Assembly: GCA_041655595.1 (NCBI GenBank)
Contig: JBBAFB010000056.1
Span: 1-13,539, forward strand
Source of the DNA: JBBAFB01 sp041655595
GTDB lineage: Bacteria > Bacillota > DULZ01
Reading direction: 5' to 3'
Length of the DNA stretch: 13,539 nucleotides
The notes beneath the pieces are model-generated. The model ran no database searches. It had not been told where the DNA came from and was given only the letters and a program-made list of their open reading frames with translations. Made by a program: the position numbers and the translations under genes. Of this stretch, positions 1-6,443 are shown in pieces. The stretch's first letter is position 1. The number at the start of each line of letters is the position of its first letter.

Positions 1-717
1 AATGGGATCCGGATCGAGAATAGGCTATCGGATTTGGTGGGCTACGAAAAACAAAAGGAGCAAGTGATTCGCAATACTACACAATTTATGAAGGGTTTTC
101 CTGCTAATAATTTGCTTTTCTATGGCGACAGGGGAACGGGCAAATCCTCTACTATTAAATCCTTGCTTCACGAGTTTGGTCAAGAGGGTCTGCGTATGAT
201 AGAAATGACAAAAGCAGACTTAAAGGAGTTGCCCCTGGTTTTGGATGTTGTTCGCTGCCGTAATCATCGTTTTATCATTTTTATTGATGATCTGTCCTTC
301 GAAGAGGGGGAAGATGATTACAAGTATTTAAAAGCTGTTTTGGAAGGAAGCTTAGAAGCAAAACCAGATCACGTTTTAATTTATGCCACCTCCAACCGTA
401 GACATTTGATTAAGGAAAAATTTAGCGACCGGGAGTGGACAGGGGATGAGGAGGTTAGAGCCCAAGATACTTTGCAAGAAAAACTTTCTCTGGGAGACCG
501 CTTTGGTATGACCATTACCTTTACCACGCCTGATCAGGAGCAGTATTTGGAAATTGTTGAGGGTCTGGCACGGCTCGAAGGGATAAATATTGAAATAGAA
601 ATTTTGAGGGAAAAGGCTTTAAAATGGGCCCTCTGGCATAATGGCCGCTCCGGTCGAACAGCTCGTCAGTTTATTGATGATTTAATGGGTAGAATGGGGA
701 TGAAAAATGACAGTTAA
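1..717 (+). CDS. DUF815 AAA+ ATPase, 5'-truncated by window edge
   Basis: This is the C-terminal part of a predicted P-loop ATPase of the DUF815 family, whose cellular role is not established. The reading frame is open to base 1, so the real start lies left of the window; the TTG at 34 is internal, because family-like sequence (RLSDLVGYE) spans it. Counting codons from base 1, the Walker A motif GDRGTGKSS sits around residues 42-50. A hydrophobic strand ending FIDD (Walker B) follows near residue 95, then a sensor-1-like ATSN and a C-terminal GDRFG that may supply an arginine finger. The segment after GDRFG resembles the AAA+ lid. The stop overlaps the next gene by 11 nt, which suggests translational coupling with the HAD phosphatase and dacF. 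Family assignment is from motif and length recall, not a search. Confidence 0.85.
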   Translation, partial: NGIRIENRLSDLVGYEKQKEQVIRNTTQFMKGFPANNLLFYGDRGTGKSSTIKSLLHEFGQEGLRMIEMTKADLKELPLVLDVVRCRNHRFIIFIDDLSFEEGEDDYKYLKAVLEGSLEAKPDHVLIYATSNRRHLIKEKFSDREWTGDEEVRAQDTLQEKLSLGDRFGMTITFTTPDQEQYLEIVEGLARLEGINIEIEILREKALKWALWHNGRSGRTARQFIDDLMGRMGMKNDS

Positions 718-1393
718 GAAAAAACCGGCTTTGTTGATTTTTGATCTTGATGACACCTTGGTCCATTCTAAAATTGATTTTGTTGGCCTGGGCCAATGGG
801 TAAGGGAGCAAATCCTTACCCACCAGGTAGTAAAGCCCGAGGCCGAAGGGCTGGATGCCATGTCCGTTTCTCAAATGTTGCTGCTGGCCCAAGAGTATGA
901 TCGGGGTAATGGCACCAACCATGCAAAAGAATTGTGGAAAAGGGTGGAGGAGGCTGAAATGGAAGGGGCTCTCCGGGCAACAGTGGAGGAAAACGCCGGG
1001 GAAGTCCTGGCCGAATTCAAAAACAAGGACTACTTGTTGAGCATCTTTACCAACAATTCTTCACTGGTAGCAAAAACTGTTTTGGAAAGGTTTTATTTGG
1101 CGAGCTATATTGACAAAATAGTAACCAGGGATGAAATTAAATTTTTAAAACCTAATCCGGAAGGGCTGCTGTTATTAAAAAAGACATTTGCAAAACAAGT
1201 CCAAAAGATATTTTATATAGGTGATAGTTGGATTGACGGTTTAGCGGCCAACAGAGCGGAAATACCTTTTATTGGGTTTAACTGCTCGGATCCTAGAGAA
1301 ATTAAGATGATTCAAAATGTAGATAGCCTTACTGAGTTAGCTGTTTACTTGGCTAAAATTTCAAACCTTGGGAGTGAAGAAAATGCTATTTAG
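707..1393 (+). CDS. HAD-superfamily hydrolase (subfamily IA, phosphoglycolate phosphatase-like)
   Basis: A 228-residue cytoplasmic phosphatase-type HAD enzyme. All four core motifs are visible: motif I DLDDT (nucleophile D13, acid D15), motif II T115-N116 in FTNNS, motif III K148 in LKPNP, and motif IV GDSWID (D173, D177) for Mg2+. The roughly 90 residues between motifs I and II fit a helical C1 cap, typical of Gph/PgmB-like enzymes acting on small phosphate esters. The ATG lies inside the end of the DUF815 gene (11 nt overlap) and the 3' end overlaps dacF by 11 nt, so the three are almost certainly cotranscribed. The substrate cannot be read from the sequence. Phosphoglycolate is one option, made tempting only by the glycolate oxidase operon about 2.4 kb away, which is a separate transcription unit. 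Confidence 0.88.
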   Translation: MTVKKKPALLIFDLDDTLVHSKIDFVGLGQWVREQILTHQVVKPEAEGLDAMSVSQMLLLAQEYDRGNGTNHAKELWKRVEEAEMEGALRATVEENAGEVLAEFKNKDYLLSIFTNNSSLVAKTVLERFYLASYIDKIVTRDEIKFLKPNPEGLLLLKKTFAKQVQKIFYIGDSWIDGLAANRAEIPFIGFNCSDPREIKMIQNVDSLTELAVYLAKISNLGSEENAI

Positions 1394-2531
1394 AAAAAGA
1401 ACGAACAAAATATTCATGTTGACTTTTATCTTGACCTTGTTAATTCCTTTGAGTGGGGCTTTTGCTGCTCCTAAACCGCCGGAGGTAACTTCTCCCGTTG
1501 CTATCCTTATGGATGTGGCAACCGGGGAAATGATCTATGCCCAAGCAGAAACTGAAAGGTGGCAGCCGGCCAGCCTAACTAAAATCATGACCCTCTATTT
1601 GGCAAATAAAAGCCTTGCAGAAGGGGCTATCAGTTTAAATGATGAAGTGCTGGTTTCGGAAAAGGCCTGGAGAACAATTGGGTCGAGGATGTTTATCGAG
1701 GTAGGTACAAAGGTGACAGTAGAAGAACTGTTTCAAGGTATCACGATAGTTTCCGGTAATGATGCCAGTGTTGCCATAGCAGAATTTCTGGCAGGAACGG
1801 AAGAGGCCTTTGCGGATCGAATGAATGATAAGGCAAGGGAATTGGGAATGACGGGCAGCCATTTTGTAAACTCCCATGGTTTGGCTAATTCGGAGCATTA
1901 CTCCACAGGATTAGATTTGGCTATTTTAGCCCGCCAATATATTTTAGATTTTCCTGAAATGCTTAATTACCATTCTACCGGAGAATATACCTACAATGGC
2001 ATTAAACAGCAAAATTACAATGGATTGCTTAAATATCCGGAAATAGACGGGTTGAAAACGGGGCATGTTGCAGGCACAAACAATTTAATAGCAACTGGGC
2101 AAAAGGATGGCTATCGTCTGTTGGCGGTGATCTTAGGGGCCCAAAGCGAAAGTGAGAGGGAAAGGGATGCCTATGCTTTGTTAAATTATGGCCTTAATAA
2201 TTATGAGGCAAGGGTGTTGGCTCGAGAAGAACAGGAGCAAGGACAGATTAGAATTTATAAGGGAAGGAGCAGCAAATTAGCTGTGGCCCTGGAAAAGGAT
2301 TTGTTTGTTACCTTATTGAAGGGTGATGAGCCCGAGTTAAAGGTTGATTTGCCCGAGTATTTAGAGGCTCCCATCAATAAGGGGGACAAAGTGGGTAATT
2401 TAATTGTTATCAGCAGAATAGGGGAAAAGCAGTATTCATTGGTTGCTATGGAGGATGTACCCAAAGGGAATTTTTTAAAGTCTTTCTTTCACTCTATTTG
2501 GCTGGCAATTAAAAATTTGATTTCAAAGTAG
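1383..2531 (+). CDS. dacF: D-alanyl-D-alanine carboxypeptidase (PBP5/DacF type, peptidase S11)
   Basis: A 382-residue secreted penicillin-binding protein that removes the terminal D-Ala from peptidoglycan stem peptides outside the membrane. Residues 1-28 form a signal peptide (basic start, hydrophobic core, AFA cleavage site before A29). The three serine-peptidase motifs are intact: S64-L-T-K67, S124-G-N126 and K225-T-G227. A beta-rich PBP5 C-terminal domain follows, and the last ~15 residues (FFHSIWLAIKNLISK) look like the amphipathic membrane anchor of this family. I chose the ATG at 1383 because GGGAG at 1370-1374 sits 8 nt upstream; the TTG at 1368 would leave no comparable site. In Bacillus, dacF acts in forespore cortex synthesis, but here only the general activity is supported. 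The gene closes the three-gene run and is followed within 6 nt by a hairpin. Confidence 0.93.
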   Translation: MLFRKRTNKIFMLTFILTLLIPLSGAFAAPKPPEVTSPVAILMDVATGEMIYAQAETERWQPASLTKIMTLYLANKSLAEGAISLNDEVLVSEKAWRTIGSRMFIEVGTKVTVEELFQGITIVSGNDASVAIAEFLAGTEEAFADRMNDKARELGMTGSHFVNSHGLANSEHYSTGLDLAILARQYILDFPEMLNYHSTGEYTYNGIKQQNYNGLLKYPEIDGLKTGHVAGTNNLIATGQKDGYRLLAVILGAQSESERERDAYALLNYGLNNYEARVLAREEQEQGQIRIYKGRSSKLAVALEKDLFVTLLKGDEPELKVDLPEYLEAPINKGDKVGNLIVISRIGEKQYSLVAMEDVPKGNFLKSFFHSIWLAIKNLISK

Positions 2532-2558
2532 AAGGCTAAGGGCTGAAGGCTAAAGGCT
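2532..2558 (+). repeat. Four short tandem-like AAGGCT units
   Basis: Immediately after the dacF stop the sequence repeats a 6-7 nt unit four times with small changes: aaggct (2532), aagggct (2538), aaggct (2546) and aaaggct (2552). The units form the left side and loop of the hairpin listed next. They may be slippage-generated or part of a dispersed intergenic repeat; one copy in this window cannot decide that. Confidence 0.6.
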
Positions 2559-2576
2559 GTTAGCTTTTAGCCCTTA
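2537..2576. terminator. Long hairpin between convergent genes, possible bidirectional terminator
   Basis: A stem of about 17 pairs forms between 2537-2553 and 2560-2576, with two G-U type pairs and a 6-nt loop. The outer arms are taagggct and agccctta. It lies between the dacF stop and the end of the convergent amidohydrolase gene, where a shared terminator is expected. Neither side carries a proper run of T, so it is not a classical intrinsic terminator. It may instead be an RNA 3'-end stabiliser or a repeat-derived hairpin. Confidence 0.5.
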
Positions 2577-2606
2577 CCTGCAAAAATAACCGCTTAACCC
2601 TTGTTT

Positions 2607-3497
2607 TTACTTCTTCCCTGCGGTCCTGATTAGCTTCAGTGCATTATCCCTCATAATCAACCTAAACTCTTCTTCTCCCAGTCTGGCATTTGTTTTAATA
2701 TCTTCCACAAACATGGTGAAGTTAGCATCCCGCTGTTTTTTTGGATACAGGATTAAAGGAAAATCACTGCCGTAAAGGACCTTTTCTGCTCCAACTAGGC
2801 GGGTCACTTCACTGAAAACCCTTGCTTCGTACAGCAAAGGGCTGGCAGCGGATTCGTAATAGACATTTTTGAAAGCTGATTTAACCTCCGGTTTCAATTC
2901 ATAAAAGGGCAAGCCTCCACCCCAATGGGCAAAAATAAATTTTAAATCAGGAAATTTCTTAACTAGATTATAAAAACCCATTAGCCGAGTAAAATCCCTT
3001 CCGGGATAAATTCTACCTACGGGTTCCCCCACATGCATTCCCACTAAGAGCTTTAGGTTTTCCGCTGCTTTCATTACCTGTTTTAAATCAGGATCGTTAA
3101 GTTCGTAACCCTGTCCTCCAGGTCCCATTTCACCGACACCGATGAAACCGTGTCTGTCACATCTTTCTATTTCCCAAAGAGCCCTGTCTCCCGCTTTTGG
3201 ATTAATACTGGCAAAAGCCTCAAAACGATGGGGGTATTTTGTTAAAATTTCTATCATATAATCATTGTGGTATTGACAAATTTTCTGATCAAGCCAGTAC
3301 CAACCCTGCATTACCAATTTTCCGATACCGGCTTCATCAGCCGCCTCAATTGCTTCCTCTGCGGTTGCATATCTTTGCAAGGTGTCGGCCGGGTTGGCCA
3401 ACAGGCCGAAACAGCTATCCAAACGGCAATACTTTTCTTGATTTTTGATTACATCTACCGGAAACATGTGAACATGCATATCAACAAAACCCGACAA
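2607..3497 (-). CDS. Amidohydrolase_2-family metal-dependent hydrolase/decarboxylase
   Basis: A TIM-barrel enzyme of the amidohydrolase-2 group (relatives include ACMSD-type decarboxylases and lactone hydrolases). From the proposed TTG start it has 296 residues. The expected metal and acid residues are present: H8-V-H10 near the N-terminus, H155 in GMHVGE, H191 in HWGGG and D245 in YGSDFP. There is no signal peptide, so it should be cytoplasmic. The frame also contains an ATG 24 nt further upstream (3519-3521). That ATG has no ribosome binding site, whereas AAGGGGGAG at 3505-3513 is 7 nt ahead of the TTG at 3497. The TTG start also places H-x-H close to the N-terminus, as usual in this family. 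The gene is divergent from the glycolate oxidase operon and may share its control region. Its substrate is unknown; hydrolysis or decarboxylation of an organic acid is a guess. Confidence 0.83.
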   Translation of the reverse strand: MSGFVDMHVHMFPVDVIKNQEKYCRLDSCFGLLANPADTLQRYATAEEAIEAADEAGIGKLVMQGWYWLDQKICQYHNDYMIEILTKYPHRFEAFASINPKAGDRALWEIERCDRHGFIGVGEMGPGGQGYELNDPDLKQVMKAAENLKLLVGMHVGEPVGRIYPGRDFTRLMGFYNLVKKFPDLKFIFAHWGGGLPFYELKPEVKSAFKNVYYESAASPLLYEARVFSEVTRLVGAEKVLYGSDFPLILYPKKQRDANFTMFVEDIKTNARLGEEEFRLIMRDNALKLIRTAGKK

Positions 3498-3504
3498 GGT
3501 CAAT

Positions 3505-3513
3505 CTCCCCCTT
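3505..3513 (-). promoter_or_regulatory. Ribosome binding site that decides the amidohydrolase start
   Basis: On the minus strand this reads AAGGGGGAG, with a 7-nt gap to the TTG at 3497. It lies inside the longer reading frame that begins at ATG 3521, so it argues that the ATG is not the translated start. The candidate promoter just upstream would give a transcript beginning close to that ATG, which also favours the TTG. Confidence 0.6.
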
Positions 3514-3529
3514 AAAGTCATCTAAGTAA

Positions 3530-3558
3530 AGAATAGATCAAAAAACTTGCTAAGGCAA
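3530..3558 (-). promoter_or_regulatory. Candidate sigma-A promoter for the amidohydrolase gene
   Basis: Read on the minus strand, TTGCCT (3553-3558) and TATTCT (3530-3535) are separated by exactly 17 nt. Each box matches four of six consensus positions. The predicted start, near 3523, leaves about 25 nt before the TTG start codon, enough for the ribosome binding site at 3505-3513. The match is moderate and unproven. Confidence 0.42.
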
Positions 3559-3577
3559 CTTAAAAATCTCGGTAGAG

Positions 3578-3588
3578 TGGTCAGACCA
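3578..3588. promoter_or_regulatory. Perfect palindrome TGGTCAGACCA, FadR/GntR-type operator candidate
   Basis: This 11-bp sequence is a perfect inverted repeat (TGGTC-A-GACCA). It fits the TGGT-N3-ACCA pattern recognised by FadR-subfamily GntR regulators, which include the GlcC and LldR/LctR regulators of glycolate and lactate oxidation. It lies between the divergent promoters, about 20 nt upstream of the minus-strand -35 box and about 100 nt upstream of the forward -10 box. Half-site-like sequences GGTCTGG (3772-3778) and TGGTCAGG (3792-3799) occur near the forward gene start. No GntR gene is present in the window. Confidence 0.55.
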
Positions 3589-3683
3589 TAGGGGAAATTT
3601 GAGAATAAGAGAGGAATAGCGAGGTTAATCAATATATTTCCCTTTAAAAGCCTTACAAGGTCTTCGTAAAATTTGCTATTTTC

Positions 3684-3692
3684 TGATATACT
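3684..3692 (+). promoter_or_regulatory. Candidate extended -10 promoter for the glycolate operon
   Basis: TGATATACT contains an extended -10 element (TG-N-TATACT; five of six matches to TATAAT). The -35 region 17 nt upstream is weak, which extended -10 promoters can tolerate. Transcription would begin near 3699, giving a leader of about 110 nt before the first gene of the operon. Confidence 0.42.
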
Positions 3693-3723
3693 TACCCTAG
3701 GACTTTTCTAAAAATTTAGGGTA
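3693..3723. promoter_or_regulatory. Inverted repeat TACCCTA-N17-TAGGGTA at the predicted transcription start
   Basis: Seven-base arms at 3693-3699 and 3717-3723 match perfectly around a 17-nt spacer. The left arm touches the candidate -10 box and covers the predicted start site. That position suits a repressor operator, or a 5' hairpin in the transcript. No regulator family is evident from the arm sequence. Confidence 0.4.
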
Positions 3724-3807
3724 TTTACAGGCCGAGGGTCCGAAAATTGACATCAGATTACTCTAAATGCCGGTCTGGTGTTGGACTTCATTGGTCAGGA
3801 AGGAGGA

Positions 3808-5049
3808 ATGAAATTGAATCTTTCAAGTGCCAAAGAAGCCTTGGCTTCCATTTTAGGACAAGAATTTGTTCAAATGGAAGGGCAAACCTTAGTAGTTTTC
3901 CCTGCTAATGCAGAGGAAATATCAGCAGTGTTTAAGAAGGCAACAACAGAAGGTTTCAAGGTTGCTGTAGTGGGAAATGAGTACAAAGGGGGTTTTGCGG
4001 AAGAACCCCAACTTGTAGTGTCCACCTCTAGGATGAACAAGATTTTAGAAGTGGATCGAGACAACATGTTGGTAATCGTACAGGCAGGAATGAATACCGC
4101 CGCATTTCAGCAGGAATTATTGGAGGGGGGCTTATATTTTCCACCGGATCCGATGAATAAGTCTACCAGTACCTTGGGTGCAAATGTAGCTACCAGAGCA
4201 GCCGGGCCCAATGAAGCCAGCCATGGAGAGGTAGTAGATTTTATGTTGGGATTAACGGCAGTCCTTCCTAATGGGGAGATCTTTAAAGTGGGGGGTAAGA
4301 ACTATAAAAACGTGGCCGCTTTGGACCTGAATCGTTTTTATGGAGGTTCTTATGGCAGGTTAGGGGTTATTACCGAGTTGATTTTTAGATTGCTGCCAAA
4401 ACCCGAGGTTACCGTTTCAGCATTTCTAAAGTTTCCTTCCGTCAAAGATGCGGCTCAAGTTGCTAGCTTACTAACTACCGGTGGTGTGATCCCCAATAAG
4501 CTGGAAATATTGAACCGCGAACTGATTAAGCAGGTAGAAAGTGAGTGGCCGGCAGAGTTTTTGGCAGATGGCATAGTTTTAATGGAACTTGAGGGATATC
4601 AAGAATCCATTGAATATCAAAAAGAAATTATTATAAAATCCCTTGGTGATAAAGTTAAAGAATTTGTAGAATTGTCCGATGAACAAGCAGCCAAACTTTG
4701 GCAGCTTCGGGATAAAATCGGCACAAATCCTACAGTACTGGAAAAACAAATGCATTTAGCTGTCGATCCTACTAAGCTTTTGGAGGCCGTGAATGCAATT
4801 TTTGATGTTAAAGAGGGTTCTTTGGGGCTAGCAATACAGGGAAGTGCAGCCAGACTTTACCCAATCTTTTTTGGACTTGATGAGGATAAGGAATTGCAAG
4901 TTAAAGATAAGGTTCAGCAGGCTATTAAAGGTTTAAATGGGGTAGTTTTGAGAGATGGTTTGGACTATAATCCGGAAACCAATAGTGAAGTAGAATTAAC
5001 GAACAATTTATTTGCAATATTTGATCCTAATGGAATTATGGTGGTTTAA
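3808..5049 (+). CDS. GlcE-like FAD-binding oxidase subunit, divergent GlcD paralog
   Basis: A protein of about 413 residues built like GlcD (N-terminal FAD_binding_4/PCMH fold, C-terminal FAD-oxidase cap) but with key motifs lost. The phosphate-binding loop that reads PRGAATNLSGG in the neighbouring GlcD is here VVGNEYKGG (55-62 region). P112-P-D-P115 is kept. The C-terminal HAGDGNLH motif is replaced by QGSAARLY (from Q344), and the SGEHG motif is absent. It therefore probably serves as the non-catalytic or electron-relay partner, like GlcE in glycolate oxidase. The start is uncertain. AAGGAGG (3800-3806) is only 1 nt from ATG 3808 but 7 nt from TTG 3814, so TTG may be used; the GTG at 3778 would include the ribosome site in the coding region. 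The gene is first in a four-gene operon, with 17 nt to glcD. Confidence 0.82.
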   Translation: MKLNLSSAKEALASILGQEFVQMEGQTLVVFPANAEEISAVFKKATTEGFKVAVVGNEYKGGFAEEPQLVVSTSRMNKILEVDRDNMLVIVQAGMNTAAFQQELLEGGLYFPPDPMNKSTSTLGANVATRAAGPNEASHGEVVDFMLGLTAVLPNGEIFKVGGKNYKNVAALDLNRFYGGSYGRLGVITELIFRLLPKPEVTVSAFLKFPSVKDAAQVASLLTTGGVIPNKLEILNRELIKQVESEWPAEFLADGIVLMELEGYQESIEYQKEIIIKSLGDKVKEFVELSDEQAAKLWQLRDKIGTNPTVLEKQMHLAVDPTKLLEAVNAIFDVKEGSLGLAIQGSAARLYPIFFGLDEDKELQVKDKVQQAIKGLNGVVLRDGLDYNPETNSEVELTNNLFAIFDPNGIMVV

Positions 5050-5066
5050 GAAAGGGGGGAATTAAG

Positions 5067-6443
5067 ATGTACGAAGCTGTAGTTGCACAATTAAAGGAGA
5101 TAGTAGGCAGTAAAAATGTGAGTGTTTCTAAAGAACAGCTAATTAATTTCGGTTTTGATGCTACCTTGCCCCAGTACCGACCGGAGATTGTCGTTTTTGC
5201 CACAACAACCGAACAGGTTTCAAAAGTCATGAAGGTCGCACAAAAACACAAGGTTCCGGTAACGCCAAGAGGTGCCGCTACCAATTTAAGTGGTGGTTCC
5301 TTGCCTTCCTCCGGAGGTATTGCTCTTTCCCTGACCAAGATGAATAAAATTTTGGAAATAGATACGGAAAACCTGGTTTGTGTAGTCCAGCCCGGCGTGG
5401 TTAACCAGGACTTGCAGGATGCCCTGGCTGGAACGGGTTATTTTTATCCTCCGGATCCCGCAAGCATGAAGGTTTGCACTATAGGCGGCAATATCGCCGA
5501 GTGTGCAGGAGGCCCTCGTTGCCTGAAGCTGGGGGTTACCAGGGACTATATCTTAGGCTTGGAGGTAGTTTGGCCTGACGGGAGAGTCAGTACCTTGGGG
5601 GGCAGGTTTGCAGGTGATAGGGACCTTGATTTAGTTCGTTTAATGGTTGGGTCGGAAGGAATGTTGGGCATCGTTACTAAAGCTTGGTTGCGTTTAAAAC
5701 CGGTTTCCGAAGCCAAAAAAACCATGCTTGCCGTTTTCCACGAAGTGGTAGATGCCAGCAGGACAGTTTCCGATATAATAGCTAAAGGGATTATTCCTTT
5801 AACCTTGGAATTGTTGGATAATCTTTTAATCAACTGTGCGGAAGACTTCGCTCATATAGGGCTTCCCCGTGATGCGGGCGCAATTTTAATTATTGAAGTT
5901 GATGGTTATGCTCCCGAGTTAGATCGGCAAGTAGAAACAATTCAAAAAATGTGTGAAGCCAATAATGCAAGGGACTTTCAAATCGCTCGCTCTGCAGAGG
6001 AAGTAGATAAATTATGGACTGCCCGGCGGATTGTAATCGGTGCTGTTGCACGCAAAAGGCCATCCTACTCTTTACAGGACGTGACAGTGCCTAGGAGTAA
6101 TTTCCCCGTTATCTCTGAAAAAATCGTGGAGATTAGCAAAAAGTATGATTTGCCTATAGGCATTTTGGCTCATGCCGGGGATGGTAATTTACACCCCATC
6201 GCCCTGTTTGATGCACGTGACAAGGATGAAGTAGACCGAGTGCATAAAGCTGAGGAGGAAATTTGCCAGATAGCCTTAGATTTAGGCGGAACTATTAGTG
6301 GGGAGCATGGCATAGGACTTGCTAAAATGGATTTCCTAAGATGGCAGCTTTCCCCGGCTGCAATAGATTTAATTGTTGGTATCAAGAAAACTATTGACCC
6401 CAACAATATTCTCAATCCCGGTAAGATGGTGGAGGTGAGCTAG
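5067..6443 (+). CDS. glcD: Glycolate oxidase subunit GlcD (FAD-linked 2-hydroxyacid dehydrogenase)
   Basis: The catalytic flavoprotein, 458 residues, the usual GlcD length. It oxidises glycolate (or D-lactate or a similar 2-hydroxyacid) to the 2-oxoacid, reducing bound FAD. The FAD domain shows PRGAATNLSGG (67-77), P128-P-D-P131 and the CTIGGNIAECAGG stretch (from C137). The cap domain carries H369-AGDGNLH376 and SGEHG with H414, the residues expected for substrate and metal handling in this family. It closes with the common DPNNILNPGKM tail. The ATG is 7 nt after a run of six G (AAAGGGGGG, 5051-5059). The stop codon is directly followed by the glcF ATG. A D-lactate dehydrogenase role cannot be excluded on sequence; the downstream glyoxylate-type aminotransferase tips the balance to glycolate. 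Confidence 0.9.
   Translation: MYEAVVAQLKEIVGSKNVSVSKEQLINFGFDATLPQYRPEIVVFATTTEQVSKVMKVAQKHKVPVTPRGAATNLSGGSLPSSGGIALSLTKMNKILEIDTENLVCVVQPGVVNQDLQDALAGTGYFYPPDPASMKVCTIGGNIAECAGGPRCLKLGVTRDYILGLEVVWPDGRVSTLGGRFAGDRDLDLVRLMVGSEGMLGIVTKAWLRLKPVSEAKKTMLAVFHEVVDASRTVSDIIAKGIIPLTLELLDNLLINCAEDFAHIGLPRDAGAILIIEVDGYAPELDRQVETIQKMCEANNARDFQIARSAEEVDKLWTARRIVIGAVARKRPSYSLQDVTVPRSNFPVISEKIVEISKKYDLPIGILAHAGDGNLHPIALFDARDKDEVDRVHKAEEEICQIALDLGGTISGEHGIGLAKMDFLRWQLSPAAIDLIVGIKKTIDPNNILNPGKMVEVS

Noticed and set aside
34..36. TTG at base 34 as the start of the DUF815 gene
   Set aside because: The frame stays open to base 1 and family-like sequence (RLSDLVGYE) spans this codon, so the gene is truncated by the window edge.
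671..922. Minus-strand open frame over the DUF815/HAD junction
   Set aside because: It overlaps two recognisable genes, has no start signals and no recognisable domain.
3747..3752. Perfect TTGACA hexamer upstream of the glycolate operon
   Set aside because: No -10-like hexamer stands 16-18 nt downstream (the region reads GC-rich CCGGTC), so it is not supported as a promoter; the extended -10 at 3684-3692 is better.
5036..5338. Minus-strand open frame of 100 codons across the glcE-like/glcD junction
   Set aside because: It lies opposite a clearly conserved coding region, has no ribosome site and its translation resembles no protein family; it is a shadow of glcD.
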